Both the position numbers and the translations under genes were made by a program. Under the pieces are notes generated by a model. That model had not been told where the DNA came from. It did no database searches and saw only the letters and a program-made list of their open reading frames with translations. Below, piece by piece: positions 1-7,319 of a DNA stretch of 64,000 nt (positions are counted from its first letter, which is position 1; each line of letters begins with the position of its first letter). Source of the stretch: Micromonospora sp. NBC_01796 (GTDB lineage: Bacteria > Actinomycetota > Actinomycetes > Mycobacteriales > Micromonosporaceae); assembly GCF_035917455.1 (NCBI RefSeq), contig NZ_CP109078.1, positions 6,618,001-6,682,000 of the forward strand. The letters run 5' to 3'.

Positions 1-222
1 TCGTCGGGTCAGCTCCGTCCGGGGGACATGCTGATCCTGGCCAGTGACCGGCTCAGCCAGTGCCTGCTGTGGCACTCCGCGAGGTCCGACGGGGCGGTGT
101 GGGAGGCGCTGCGGGCGGTCGACCGGCAGTCCTTCGAGACTCTGGTACGCGCCCTGCGTACCCACGGCAGCCTGGAGGTCGACGACGTCACCCTGCTCCG
201 GATCGCCGTGCTCGCGGAGTAG
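1..222 (+). CDS. C-terminal end of a PP2C-like phosphatase domain protein (partial)
   Basis: The frame is open from the first base, so this is the 3' end of a gene that begins outside the window; 73 residues are visible. The stretch LRPGDMLILASD near the start and DDVTLLRI near the end match the last strands of PP2C-type Ser/Thr phosphatases (usually LxxGDxLLLxTDGL and DDVTxLxI). The Gly of the usual TDGL is Arg here (SDRL), so activity cannot be assumed. It stops 135 bp before the sigma factor start. Confidence 0.5.
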   Translation, partial: SSGQLRPGDMLILASDRLSQCLLWHSARSDGAVWEALRAVDRQSFETLVRALRTHGSLEVDDVTLLRIAVLAE

Positions 223-357
223 AGCGGGGGCGGTGGCCGACGGCAATCGGTCGCCGCCCCCGCCCCGCCGGTGAACTTTCCCTCGCTGACACTCAACCTT
301 CGACCCCTCGGTGACCTCTCATCCGTTGACGTCAACGTGCAGGAGGGACCGGACAAG

Positions 358-873
358 GTGAGTGATGACGGATTCCGGGAGTTCGTCGAGGTTCGTTACG
401 GCGACCTTCTCCGTACCGCCTACCTGCTGACCGGATCACGGGACGCGGCACAGGACCTGCTCCAGAACGCCCTGGTCGTCACGATGCGCCGCTGGCGGCA
501 GGTCGACGAACCGATGGCGTACGTCCGGCGGGTCATGGTCAACGAGCGAACGAGCCTGTGGCGGCGGCTCGGCTCGCGTGAGCTGCTGACCGCGATCGTG
601 CCGCAGCGCGAACAGCCCGACGGCACCGATCGCCTCGCCGAGCGGGACCAACTGTTGACCGCGTTGCGCCGGCTGCCGGCCCGGATGCGGGCGGTGCTGG
701 TCCTGCGGTACTGGGAAGAGCTGTCCGAGATGGAAACGGCGCAGCTTCTCGGCTGTTCCGTGGGCACCGTGAAGAGTCAGGCGTCCCGGGGGCTGGCCCG
801 TCTCCGTGACGTGCTCGGAGAGTCCGGCGATTCGCAGGTGCCGTCGAAAGTGACCGTGGGAGGGATCGCATGA
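358..873 (+). CDS. ECF RNA polymerase sigma factor, SigE-like actinobacterial family
   Basis: Product of 171 residues, the usual ECF size. Region 2 covers about residues 7-60, with the family hallmark LLRTAYLLTGSRDAAQDLLQ; region 4 covers about 105-152, with the helix-turn-helix around AQLLGCSVGTVKSQASRGL. No extra C-terminal domain is seen. I chose the GTG at 358 because the upstream GTG at 271 would add 29 residues without family resemblance, and an AGGAGG lies just before 358. The stop overlaps the start of the next gene (ATGA), so the two are translated together. The downstream protein is a plausible membrane-anchored partner. The regulon is unknown. Confidence 0.9.
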   Translation: MSDDGFREFVEVRYGDLLRTAYLLTGSRDAAQDLLQNALVVTMRRWRQVDEPMAYVRRVMVNERTSLWRRLGSRELLTAIVPQREQPDGTDRLAERDQLLTALRRLPARMRAVLVLRYWEELSEMETAQLLGCSVGTVKSQASRGLARLRDVLGESGDSQVPSKVTVGGIA

Positions 874-2291
874 GCGTGGACGAGTTGCGGGCCGGGTTCC
901 GGCGGCTCACCGATCCGGTGCTGCCGAGCGAAGACCCGTACGGCGAAGTGCTGCGCCGGGCGCGCAGCCGTCGGCGGAACAGGTTCGCCGGATTCGGCGC
1001 GGCCGGTGCCGCCCTTCTTGCCCTGGCGCTGTCCGGACCGGCCATCGTCGGCGTCGGCGGCTGGCAGGGTGCGCCTCCTTCCGAGGGGTACCCGGTCGAG
1101 TCGGAGTGGACCTGGCGACTGATCGACTCCCCGACGCGGGGCAACCTCGCGGGCGACACCGAGTTGGTGTCCGACCTGACCCGGGCGCTCGCCGACGAGT
1201 CCCCACTGCCCGGGGTGAAGGTCCTCTTCGTCCACGATTTCGCCCGGTCGCGCGTCGCCCTGGTCGCCGACTACTCCGACTCGGCCGCGAGTTTGTCCGT
1301 CCTCCGCGAGGACCGTGGCGCATCGGCCGGCGATCTCGCCCGGAGCGACGGACTCCGCAACGCCCGGCTGGACCCCTTCGTCAACGCTCACGGTCTGCTC
1401 GGCGACGAGGAGGTACGGGTGTCGTTCTGGCAACTCGGGCTGGCTCCCGCCGGTTGCACGGTGGCAACTTCGGAGCACGCGACGATCGGCCCGGACGGTG
1501 CGGTCCGGCGGGTCTGGCAGCCCGCCCCGACCGGGGACTACGCGGTGAGTGAGGAGATGCCGGCTGCTCGATGGCGGACGACCTGCGACGGCGTCGTGCG
1601 TCAGGAGGGACCGGTGGAGCCCGGAATCGACGAGATCGACGATCTTGCTGCGCCGTCCGATCCGGAGGCGGCTTCCGACTGGACGACCCTCCTTGACCGG
1701 CCGACCGGGCAGGCGGCGCTGGCGTCGTACCAGGAACTGGTGGGACCGGCCGGTCTGGCGGCCACCAGGCCGGTCGTTCGCTGGGCGGGCACCGTCACCG
1801 ACGGGGCGCACGCGGTGCCGGCGGCACTGCTCGGGCCGGCGACCGGCCCCGGCGCGGTGGTGCTCCAGGTCGGCGCCGAGTCGAAGGCCCTGGTGGCCCT
1901 GGTCGACAACAACCAAGCCACTCCGGACGACTCAGCGACCGGGGCGGCGAACCGCGCCGGATGGTCGCTGGTCGCACCGGGGACCGCGGACGACTCAGGC
2001 GTGATCGCGGTCCGGGTACCGGCGCGTGCCGGCGGGCGCGCGGTCGCGTCGGATCGGATGCTGGTGGTGGGACCTGCGTCGGCTGCCACCGTCGAGGCGG
2101 TCGACGCCACCGGCGCGGTGGTCGGATCCGCCCGGATGGAGCGAGGTGCCGCCATCCTCATCCTGCTCACACGCGACGAGGTGACCCTGCGCGTGCTGGA
2201 CGCGACGGGGAAGCAGGTGGTGGCGACCGTGACGCCGGAGCACGCCGCCGGCCAACAGCTCTTCGGCGAGCCGATCGTCTCGGCCTGGTGA
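870..2291 (+). CDS. Single-pass membrane protein co-translated with the ECF sigma factor
   Basis: Product of 473 residues overlapping the sigma factor gene by four bases. A basic segment (about residues 29-38, rich in Arg) is followed by one hydrophobic helix at about 40-62, giving a short cytoplasmic N-terminus and a large extracytoplasmic part of about 400 residues. This layout fits proteins encoded with SigE-type ECF factors that anchor or respond to envelope signals. I see no zinc-binding HxxxCxxC anti-sigma motif in the N-terminus, so an anti-sigma role is only an inference from the overlap. The outer part resembles no domain I recognise. Confidence 0.7.
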   Translation: MSVDELRAGFRRLTDPVLPSEDPYGEVLRRARSRRRNRFAGFGAAGAALLALALSGPAIVGVGGWQGAPPSEGYPVESEWTWRLIDSPTRGNLAGDTELVSDLTRALADESPLPGVKVLFVHDFARSRVALVADYSDSAASLSVLREDRGASAGDLARSDGLRNARLDPFVNAHGLLGDEEVRVSFWQLGLAPAGCTVATSEHATIGPDGAVRRVWQPAPTGDYAVSEEMPAARWRTTCDGVVRQEGPVEPGIDEIDDLAAPSDPEAASDWTTLLDRPTGQAALASYQELVGPAGLAATRPVVRWAGTVTDGAHAVPAALLGPATGPGAVVLQVGAESKALVALVDNNQATPDDSATGAANRAGWSLVAPGTADDSGVIAVRVPARAGGRAVASDRMLVVGPASAATVEAVDATGAVVGSARMERGAAILILLTRDEVTLRVLDATGKQVVATVTPEHAAGQQLFGEPIVSAW

Positions 2292-2315
2292 GCCCGGCGT
2301 CGGTGGCCACCACAC

Positions 2316-2546
2316 TCATACGAGGTAGATGTCCACGATCGACCCGTCGCTCCGTACCACCCGGAGCTGGTCTTCCGGGGCGATCGTGTGCAGCACGGCG
2401 GCGATCCGCAACGCCCGGTTCACGGCATCGGTCTGGGTGACTCGCCACCCGGAGGTCAGCGCATCGCGTGCGTCCAGGGCAGCGGGGGTCAGGTTGCAGG
2501 TCATCTTCGTCAGTCGCGACATCCCGTCACCGGGCTCGGCGGTCAT
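2316..2546 (-). CDS. Small possible DNA-binding protein (ribbon-helix-helix-like), last gene of a mini-ORF operon
   Basis: Product of 76 residues. A predicted strand (KMTCNLTPAALDA) is followed by a helix (TQTDAVNRALRIAAVLHTI) and a terminal strand pair (LRVVRSDGSIVDIYLV). This pattern resembles small actinobacterial ribbon-helix-helix proteins, but no exact family is recognised. The ATG overlaps the stop of the preceding gene (ATGA at 2543-2546), making it the fifth and last member of a translationally coupled minus-strand operon (3407 to 2316). It ends 24 bp from the convergent sigma partner gene. Confidence 0.6.
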   Translation of the reverse strand: MTAEPGDGMSRLTKMTCNLTPAALDARDALTSGWRVTQTDAVNRALRIAAVLHTIAPEDQLRVVRSDGSIVDIYLV

Positions 2547-2737
2547 GGGGCCGATTCCTGTGCCGCCGGCTCATCCAGCACCGACACCGCCCAGGCCAAC
2601 TGGGGGCACCCATCCGGGGTGCACTGTCGGCACGTTCCGGGCTGCCAACTGTTGCCACCCGGCTGGTGCTGCCGTCGCGTCATGTCAGCCGACATCCAGA
2701 TCGCTGCCCGCGTCAATGGCTCATCCATCCGGCTCAT
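2543..2737 (-). CDS. Small cysteine-containing hypothetical protein
   Basis: Product of 64 residues with a central CRQCTPDGC cluster (C-x2-C-x4-C) that could bind a metal or form a small knuckle. Its start overlaps the stop of the gene before it (ATGA, 2734-2737) and its stop overlaps the start of the gene after it. Longer upstream extensions of this frame have poor codon use, so the internal ATG at 2737 is preferred. Short Cys-bearing proteins of this kind are often seen beside XRE regulators in actinomycetes. Function unknown. Confidence 0.55.
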   Translation of the reverse strand: MSRMDEPLTRAAIWMSADMTRRQHQPGGNSWQPGTCRQCTPDGCPQLAWAVSVLDEPAAQESAP

Positions 2738-3006
2738 CTCGCCGCCACCTCCCGGACGATCGCAGTGACGCGGATGTAGTTCCCGAAGCACCGCAGATGC
2801 CCCTGCCGCATCGGGTGCATGCAGGTGGACCAGTGGGCGGACACCCACACTTCCGGCTCGCCGTCGCGCGTACGTGGGTCGGTCCTGTCGATGGCGACCA
2901 CCTGGATCTCGGTCTCCTCCATGGCCGGGGCACCGCCGGTGTACCACTCGCCCGCCCGGAGGTGTAGCAGCGTGCCCGGCGGCACGCTGGGCAGGATCAC
3001 CTTCAT
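2734..3006 (-). CDS. Small hypothetical protein of the XRE-linked mini-ORF operon
   Basis: Product of 90 residues starting MKVILPSVPPGTLLHL, with a core rich in beta-type residues and three cysteines (two near SAHWSTCMHP and RCFG). The start is backed by a GGGAGG seven bases upstream. In the sequence as given, the same frame is open back to 3222, so a 162-residue fusion with the preceding small gene would be read. I prefer the short start because the preceding gene fits a different frame over its last 18 codons (see the entry at 3003-3222). No known domain recognised. Confidence 0.55.
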   Translation of the reverse strand: MKVILPSVPPGTLLHLRAGEWYTGGAPAMEETEIQVVAIDRTDPRTRDGEPEVWVSAHWSTCMHPMRQGHLRCFGNYIRVTAIVREVAAR

Positions 3007-3222
3007 GCCTGGGCCTCCCGCTCGGCCGCGAGCATCTGCGGGTCGGCTACCAGCCGGCGGGCTCCCGCCAGCCGGGAGCACCTTCCTGCTCGATACGACG
3101 GTCACAGTTTGCACTCCTCGCCGCGTTCGTGTCTCGACGGTCGCCCGCGCGATGCCCAGCAGCGCCGGCCACAGCGACCGGGACAGTGTCGTCAGCGGAT
3201 GCGGCTCCTGGGAGGGACTCAT
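3003..3222 (-). pseudogene. Small hypothetical gene with an apparent frameshift
   Basis: The start ATG overlaps the stop of the preceding small gene (ATGA, 3219-3222). The first ~45 codons (MSPSQEPHPLTTLSRSLWPALL..., then VQTVTVVSSRKVL) have good G/C third positions in one frame. The last ~18 codons read much better in another frame (ARRLVADPQMLAAEREAQA, then TGA), whose stop overlaps the next ATG exactly as all other junctions in this operon do. A net one-base shift around 3045-3075 would join them. It is either a real lesion or a sequencing error. Function unknown; the stretch before the shift resembles nothing I can name. Confidence 0.4.
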
Positions 3223-3407
3223 CGGGTCCGCCACCACGCGGCCTGGCGGGAGTTGAGTCGCGCTCGCCTCTCCTGCGCGCTGGTCGTCTGCGTGCCGGCC
3301 ACACCGGAAGACATGGTTGGTGCGTCGGCGGCGGGCCTACGGGGCGGCCGATCGCGAAATGGCCCGATCGGGTCCGGATTGTCGCCGGCAAACCACTTCC
3401 ATCGCAT
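3219..3407 (-). CDS. Small hypothetical protein, first gene of a mini-ORF operon
   Basis: Product of 62 residues starting MRWKWFAGDNPDPIGPF, ending in a basic, Trp-containing tail (RAAWW-type, here RQAAWWRTR). The ATG at 3407 is favoured over nearby ATGs at 3412 and 3402 because a GGAGG lies six bases upstream of it. Its stop overlaps the next start by ATGA. It leads a minus-strand chain of five small genes that diverges from the XRE regulator at 3597, so the two units probably share the 190-bp gap as a control region. No known domain. Confidence 0.5.
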   Translation of the reverse strand: MRWKWFAGDNPDPIGPFRDRPPRRPAADAPTMSSGVAGTQTTSAQERRARLNSRQAAWWRTR

Positions 3408-3596
3408 CGCATACCTCCGGTCCACTACCGACGGGGCAGGTGCGGCGCCACCGCCAACAGGGGCGCCACACCCGCTCATCAGGCGGCCGGGCTGCCCCTC
3501 TCCCGTAGCCTTGCCGATACTCTGAGCACACGGCAGCAGGTCCGCGTCTCCACTCGTCTCCAAACACCGGGGCCTCGACTTGAGAGGGCGGGAGGC

Positions 3597-4799
3597 TTGG
3601 ACGGTTTCGGTACCGTATTGAAGACCATGAGGGAGACCGCAGGTCTCTCCCCGGCTGCACTCGCGGCCCGATCGGTCGTCTCCAAATCTCACCTCGGGCA
3701 CCTGGAGACCGGCGAGCGAGTGCCCACGGCGGATATCGCCGCCGTACTCGACACGACCCTCCGGGCCGGTGGGGTACTGATGGAGCTGGCCGCACTGGAG
3801 CGGGGAGGTGGAGACGACATGCGACGGAGAGCCCTACTCGCGACCGTTGGCGCGGCTGCGAGTCTCGGCGCGATCGGCGGGCCGCACGCGCTCGGGGACA
3901 TGGTGCGGCACGGGCTGTTGGATGCGGCGGGCACGGAGGAGGACTGGGACGAGGTGCTCGCGACCAACACCCGGTTGCTGGTGACTGATCCGTCCCCGCT
4001 GCTCGGCGCCTCGCTGCTGACGAACCTCATGGTGATCAAGCAGCAGATGCGGGCCAACCCGGCACGAGGGCTGTTCCGGTCCGCCGCCGGCCTCGGAATC
4101 ATCTACGGCCTCTGGTTGGGCAACCATGACCAGCTCGGCGGTGCCGGCCACTGGTACCGGACCAGCGCGACCCTCGCGGACAGATCCGGGGACACCGACA
4201 TGATGGCCTGGGTGCGCGGTCGGGCCGCGTCACGTGGGGTCTACGAGGACTGGACCGTCGACCACGCGCTGAACGTGGCCACCACCGCGTTGGCCGTCAC
4301 CGACCGGCCCACGCTCGGTGCGCTGGAGGCGCACGCGGCGCAGGTCGGGGCGTACGCCCTGACCGGAGATGCGCGGCGTGGCCGGGCTGCGGTCGAGGCC
4401 ATGGCTGATGTGGCCGAGCAACTACCCGCGCCGTCGGCCGGGCCGGGGCCGGTGGAGCGGACCGTGTTCCTGTCCGCATTCCTGGAGGCCCGTGTCGGCA
4501 CCCCGGACTCGGCGGAGGCCGCGTACGAGCGGGCGGAGTCGGCTCTTGCGGGGCTTCCCACCTGGCTGCTCGAAAGCCGGGTGTACCGAGCGCGGGCGAT
4601 GGTCGCGGACGGCGACATAGCCGGCGGGTTGGCGTACGCATTGCAGGCGGTCGATGGATTGCGGCACGATGTACGGGTGATCTCGGTTGCCGTCCGAGAC
4701 GTGTGCCAAGCGGTACCGGCCTCGTATCGGGGTGATGATCTGCACGAGCTGCACCGGCATGCCAGCCCCATCCCCGGCCCCTGGGAGCGACTCCGATGA
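3597..4799 (+). CDS. XRE-family transcriptional regulator with TPR-like C-terminal region
   Basis: Product of about 400 residues. An N-terminal helix-turn-helix occupies about residues 7-60 (LKTMRETAGLSPAALAARS and KSHLGHLETGER), followed by a long alpha-helical region with Ala-rich repeated segments typical of the TPR-like sensor half of large actinobacterial XRE regulators. The start is uncertain: a TTG at 3597 reading LDGFGTVLKTMRE fits family N-termini, and an AGAGG lies nine bases upstream; an ATG exists at 3627. The gene diverges from the five-gene mini-ORF operon and overlaps a tiny downstream frame by ATGA. Confidence 0.8.
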   Translation: MDGFGTVLKTMRETAGLSPAALAARSVVSKSHLGHLETGERVPTADIAAVLDTTLRAGGVLMELAALERGGGDDMRRRALLATVGAAASLGAIGGPHALGDMVRHGLLDAAGTEEDWDEVLATNTRLLVTDPSPLLGASLLTNLMVIKQQMRANPARGLFRSAAGLGIIYGLWLGNHDQLGGAGHWYRTSATLADRSGDTDMMAWVRGRAASRGVYEDWTVDHALNVATTALAVTDRPTLGALEAHAAQVGAYALTGDARRGRAAVEAMADVAEQLPAPSAGPGPVERTVFLSAFLEARVGTPDSAEAAYERAESALAGLPTWLLESRVYRARAMVADGDIAGGLAYALQAVDGLRHDVRVISVAVRDVCQAVPASYRGDDLHELHRHASPIPGPWERLR

Positions 4800-4906
4800 T
4801 CAAGCCACGTAGGTTCATCGCCCATACGCGTGCCGTGTGTCGTGCCTCCGCCGGCATCGTGGCCAGGGCGGGCCACCGGGGCACGATCCGCAACCACGGC
4901 AGTTGA
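4796..4906 (+). CDS. Possible tiny basic protein coupled to the XRE gene
   Basis: A 36-codon frame, starting MIKPRRFIAHTRAVCRA and ending TIRNHGS, overlaps the XRE stop codon by ATGA. Third positions are mainly G or C. It is too short for usual gene callers. Coupling and codon use support expression, but I know no homologous family, so it remains tentative. Confidence 0.35.
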   Translation: MIKPRRFIAHTRAVCRASAGIVARAGHRGTIRNHGS

Positions 4907-5114
4907 GGCAGACTTCGCAGGTCGGCCGATCGTGCGGTCAGCATGTCGTCTGCGACTCGCCGTGATCCGCCGAGTGACGCCGAGTTCATGGGTGCCCCAT
5001 CAACTCGCGTTTGATGTAGGCGATAGTTGGGGAAATACCCGAATCGTCCGTTTGGTGATAGTCGTTGGGATAGCTTCGGGATTGTCTTATCTCGGCAGCA
5101 CTTCGGGAGCCACG

Positions 5115-6137
5115 ATGTCGCATCACCTTGACACCCCGCACGCCGCCCAGACGGGCCAGCTCTACCTTGACGACCTGTTCGTCTTTCCCGGCGAACGTGG
5201 CACCGTGCTGGTGCTGGACGTGAACAGCTCGGTCACGAACGTGGACCTCCAGCCGGGCTTCCACCACGAGGGCCGGTACGAGTTCAAGATCCACATCAAC
5301 GGCTCGGTGATGGAGGAGTTGACCTACCGGGTCGCCTTCGGCGAGTTCGACGGTCAGGGGCAGGACCTCACCGTGTCCGTGCTCACCGGTGCGGATTCCC
5401 GTGAGGACGGGGCGATGGGTGCGGTGCTTGCTCAGGGCCGTACCGGTGAAGAGGTGACCGGGCAGGGCCTGCGGGCGTGGGCCGGGAGGATCACCGACCC
5501 CTTCTACGTCGACCTGGACCTGCTCGCCACCGTCAACGGTGCGGTGGCGAAGGGCACGAAGCTGGACCGGTCGGCCTGGAAACCGGAGCAGGCGAAGAAC
5601 ACCTTCGCCGGCACCACCGTCGACTCGATCGTGCTGGAGTTGGTCGACGACGAGTTCTTCTCCGACGGCGCGACCATCGGTGTGTGGGCCGCGTCCAAGC
5701 TCGCCACCGACGCCGGCGGCTGGCGTCAGATCAACCGCGCGGGCCACCCGATGATGTGGCCGATCTTCTGGCCCACCGACACCGACTTCTCCAACCCGGC
5801 CAACACCCGTCACCCGTGCGAAGACCTGGCGCAGGACGGCGCCGCGATCGCCGGCGCGGTCGCCGGTGCCGTCGCCGCCACAGGTACCTCCCAGGACCCG
5901 GAGGCGTACGGCTGGAGCGTGGCGCGCCGGGTCTATCCGGATGTGCTGTCCTACGAGGTGGGCACTCCGGCGAACTTCGGCTTTGCGAAGATCAATGGTC
6001 GGACGCTGGCCGACAACGCCCCCGAGGTGATGATGTCGCTGGTGGTCAACACGGCAATCAACTCCGGCCTCACCCCGGACACCACCAAGGACGCCCGCAC
6101 CGACGTCTTCCCCTACGTGGTCCCTGTCGCGCGCTGA
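5115..6137 (+). CDS. DUF4331 family protein
   Basis: Product of 340 residues. It begins MSHHLDTPHAAQTGQLYLDD, the hallmark of DUF4331 proteins, whose N-terminal SSHREAP-like motif is followed by a predicted beta-rich fold. FGFAKINGR and the TPDTTKDARTDVFPYV end also fit this family. Most relatives are secreted; no clear signal peptide follows from the ATG at 5115, and the 95 in-frame codons upstream look non-coding. The family has no assigned reaction. It is monocistronic and convergent with the LacI regulator. Confidence 0.8.
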   Translation: MSHHLDTPHAAQTGQLYLDDLFVFPGERGTVLVLDVNSSVTNVDLQPGFHHEGRYEFKIHINGSVMEELTYRVAFGEFDGQGQDLTVSVLTGADSREDGAMGAVLAQGRTGEEVTGQGLRAWAGRITDPFYVDLDLLATVNGAVAKGTKLDRSAWKPEQAKNTFAGTTVDSIVLELVDDEFFSDGATIGVWAASKLATDAGGWRQINRAGHPMMWPIFWPTDTDFSNPANTRHPCEDLAQDGAAIAGAVAGAVAATGTSQDPEAYGWSVARRVYPDVLSYEVGTPANFGFAKINGRTLADNAPEVMMSLVVNTAINSGLTPDTTKDARTDVFPYVVPVAR

Positions 6138-6153
6138 GGGTCGCCGGACCCGG

Positions 6154-7188
6154 TCAGACACCGACCGGACGGTCAGGTGCCGGTCCGGTCGACTCGCGTA
6201 CGGTCAGGGTTGCCGGCAGGATGACGGTCCGCCGGTCCGGTTCGGCGGTCGGTTCGTCCAGTCGGGCCAGCAGCATCGCGACCGCCACCTCACCTGCCTG
6301 CTCGATCGGCCCGGTCAGGGTGGTCAGCGGCGGGTGGCAGAAGTCGGCGCCGAAGATGTCGTCGCAGCCGACCACGCTGAGGTCGCCGGGGACCCGTACA
6401 CCCCGCTCCCGGAGCCGGGGCAGCATGCCGATGGCGAACAGGTCGTTGAAGCAGACGCAGGCGGTCGCCCCGGCGGCGAGCACCGCGTCGGCGGCTGCCG
6501 ATCCGGAGCTGCGCCCGCGCGGGAACGGCCCCACCTGGCGGAACCGTTGCCCGTACCGTTCACCGGCCGCGCACATCGACCGCCACCGGGCCCGGTTCGA
6601 CCAGGCGGTGTCCGGGCCGGCGACGTAGACGATGTCGCGGTGTCCCAGGTTGACCAGGTGTTCGACGGCCAGGCCGATCCCGGTCGGGGTGTCGATCACC
6701 ACGCTCTGCACGCCCCGGACGTTGCGGTTGACCGTTACCAGCGGGATCTCCCCGGCCAGCGTGGTCAGGGCGCCCTCGGGGAGCCGGGAAGCGGCGAGGA
6801 TGGCGCCGTCGAGCGAGCGGCGCATCTTGTGCAGCATCTCCGCCTCGTGCTCGCCGGAGTCCTCGGTGTCGATCAGCAGTTGGGCGTAGCCGGCGGCCTT
6901 CAACCGCTGCTGGGTGCCCCGGATCAGTCCGAAGTAGAACGGGTTCGTCACGTCTGAGATCAGGACCGCGATGGTCCCGGTCCGTCCGGAGATCAGGGCC
7001 CGCGCCTGCGAATTGGGTACGTAGTTCAGCTCGCGGGCGGCAGCCTGGATCCGGTCGCGGGTGGCGGCGTTGACCCGGCCGGGTTTGTTCAGTGCCCGGG
7101 ACACGGTCGACGGTACGACCCCGGTGACCCTGGCGATGTCGGTGATGGTGACCGGGCGGGTGCGGCGACCGCCCTCGCTGCTTCCCAT
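6154..7188 (-). CDS. LacI-family transcriptional regulator of a sugar-uptake operon
   Basis: Product of 344 residues, standard for LacI proteins. The helix-turn-helix lies at about residues 13-35 (VTITDIARVTGVVPSTVSRALN, split here for length), followed by the hinge (LNYVPNSQARAL) and a periplasmic-binding-like sensor domain (IAVLISDVTNPF, VVIDTPTG, VVGCDDIFGADF). The ATG at 7188 is preferred over one 18 codons upstream because it lies at the usual distance from the helix-turn-helix. It diverges from a carbohydrate ABC operon, and the gap contains a GGCAAACGATTGCC palindrome of LacI type, so it probably represses both units until a sugar binds. Confidence 0.9.
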   Translation of the reverse strand: MGSSEGGRRTRPVTITDIARVTGVVPSTVSRALNKPGRVNAATRDRIQAAARELNYVPNSQARALISGRTGTIAVLISDVTNPFYFGLIRGTQQRLKAAGYAQLLIDTEDSGEHEAEMLHKMRRSLDGAILAASRLPEGALTTLAGEIPLVTVNRNVRGVQSVVIDTPTGIGLAVEHLVNLGHRDIVYVAGPDTAWSNRARWRSMCAAGERYGQRFRQVGPFPRGRSSGSAAADAVLAAGATACVCFNDLFAIGMLPRLRERGVRVPGDLSVVGCDDIFGADFCHPPLTTLTGPIEQAGEVAVAMLLARLDEPTAEPDRRTVILPATLTVRESTGPAPDRPVGV

Positions 7189-7219
7189 CTCGCCAGGCAA
7201 CCACGGTTGGCAAAACCAT

Positions 7220-7233
7220 GGCAAACGATTGCC
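7220..7233. promoter_or_regulatory. LacI-type operator palindrome
   Basis: GGCAA-ACGA-TTGCC is a five-base inverted repeat around a central CG, the form bound by many LacI-family dimers. It lies between the divergent LacI gene (start 7188) and the binding-protein gene (start 7320). Binding is inferred from position and symmetry. Confidence 0.65.
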
Positions 7234-7319
7234 GTCGATCACGGTCGATTGTTACGGTCCCGTGAATTCCGCCACCGAGGTGCGCCGGTGCGCTGCCTCC
7301 CGCCGAGGAGCTGAGGTAG

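Noticed and set aside
2874-3596. N-terminal extension of the XRE gene
   Set aside because: The frame is open upstream, but codon use and the divergent operon on the other strand show it is not coding there.
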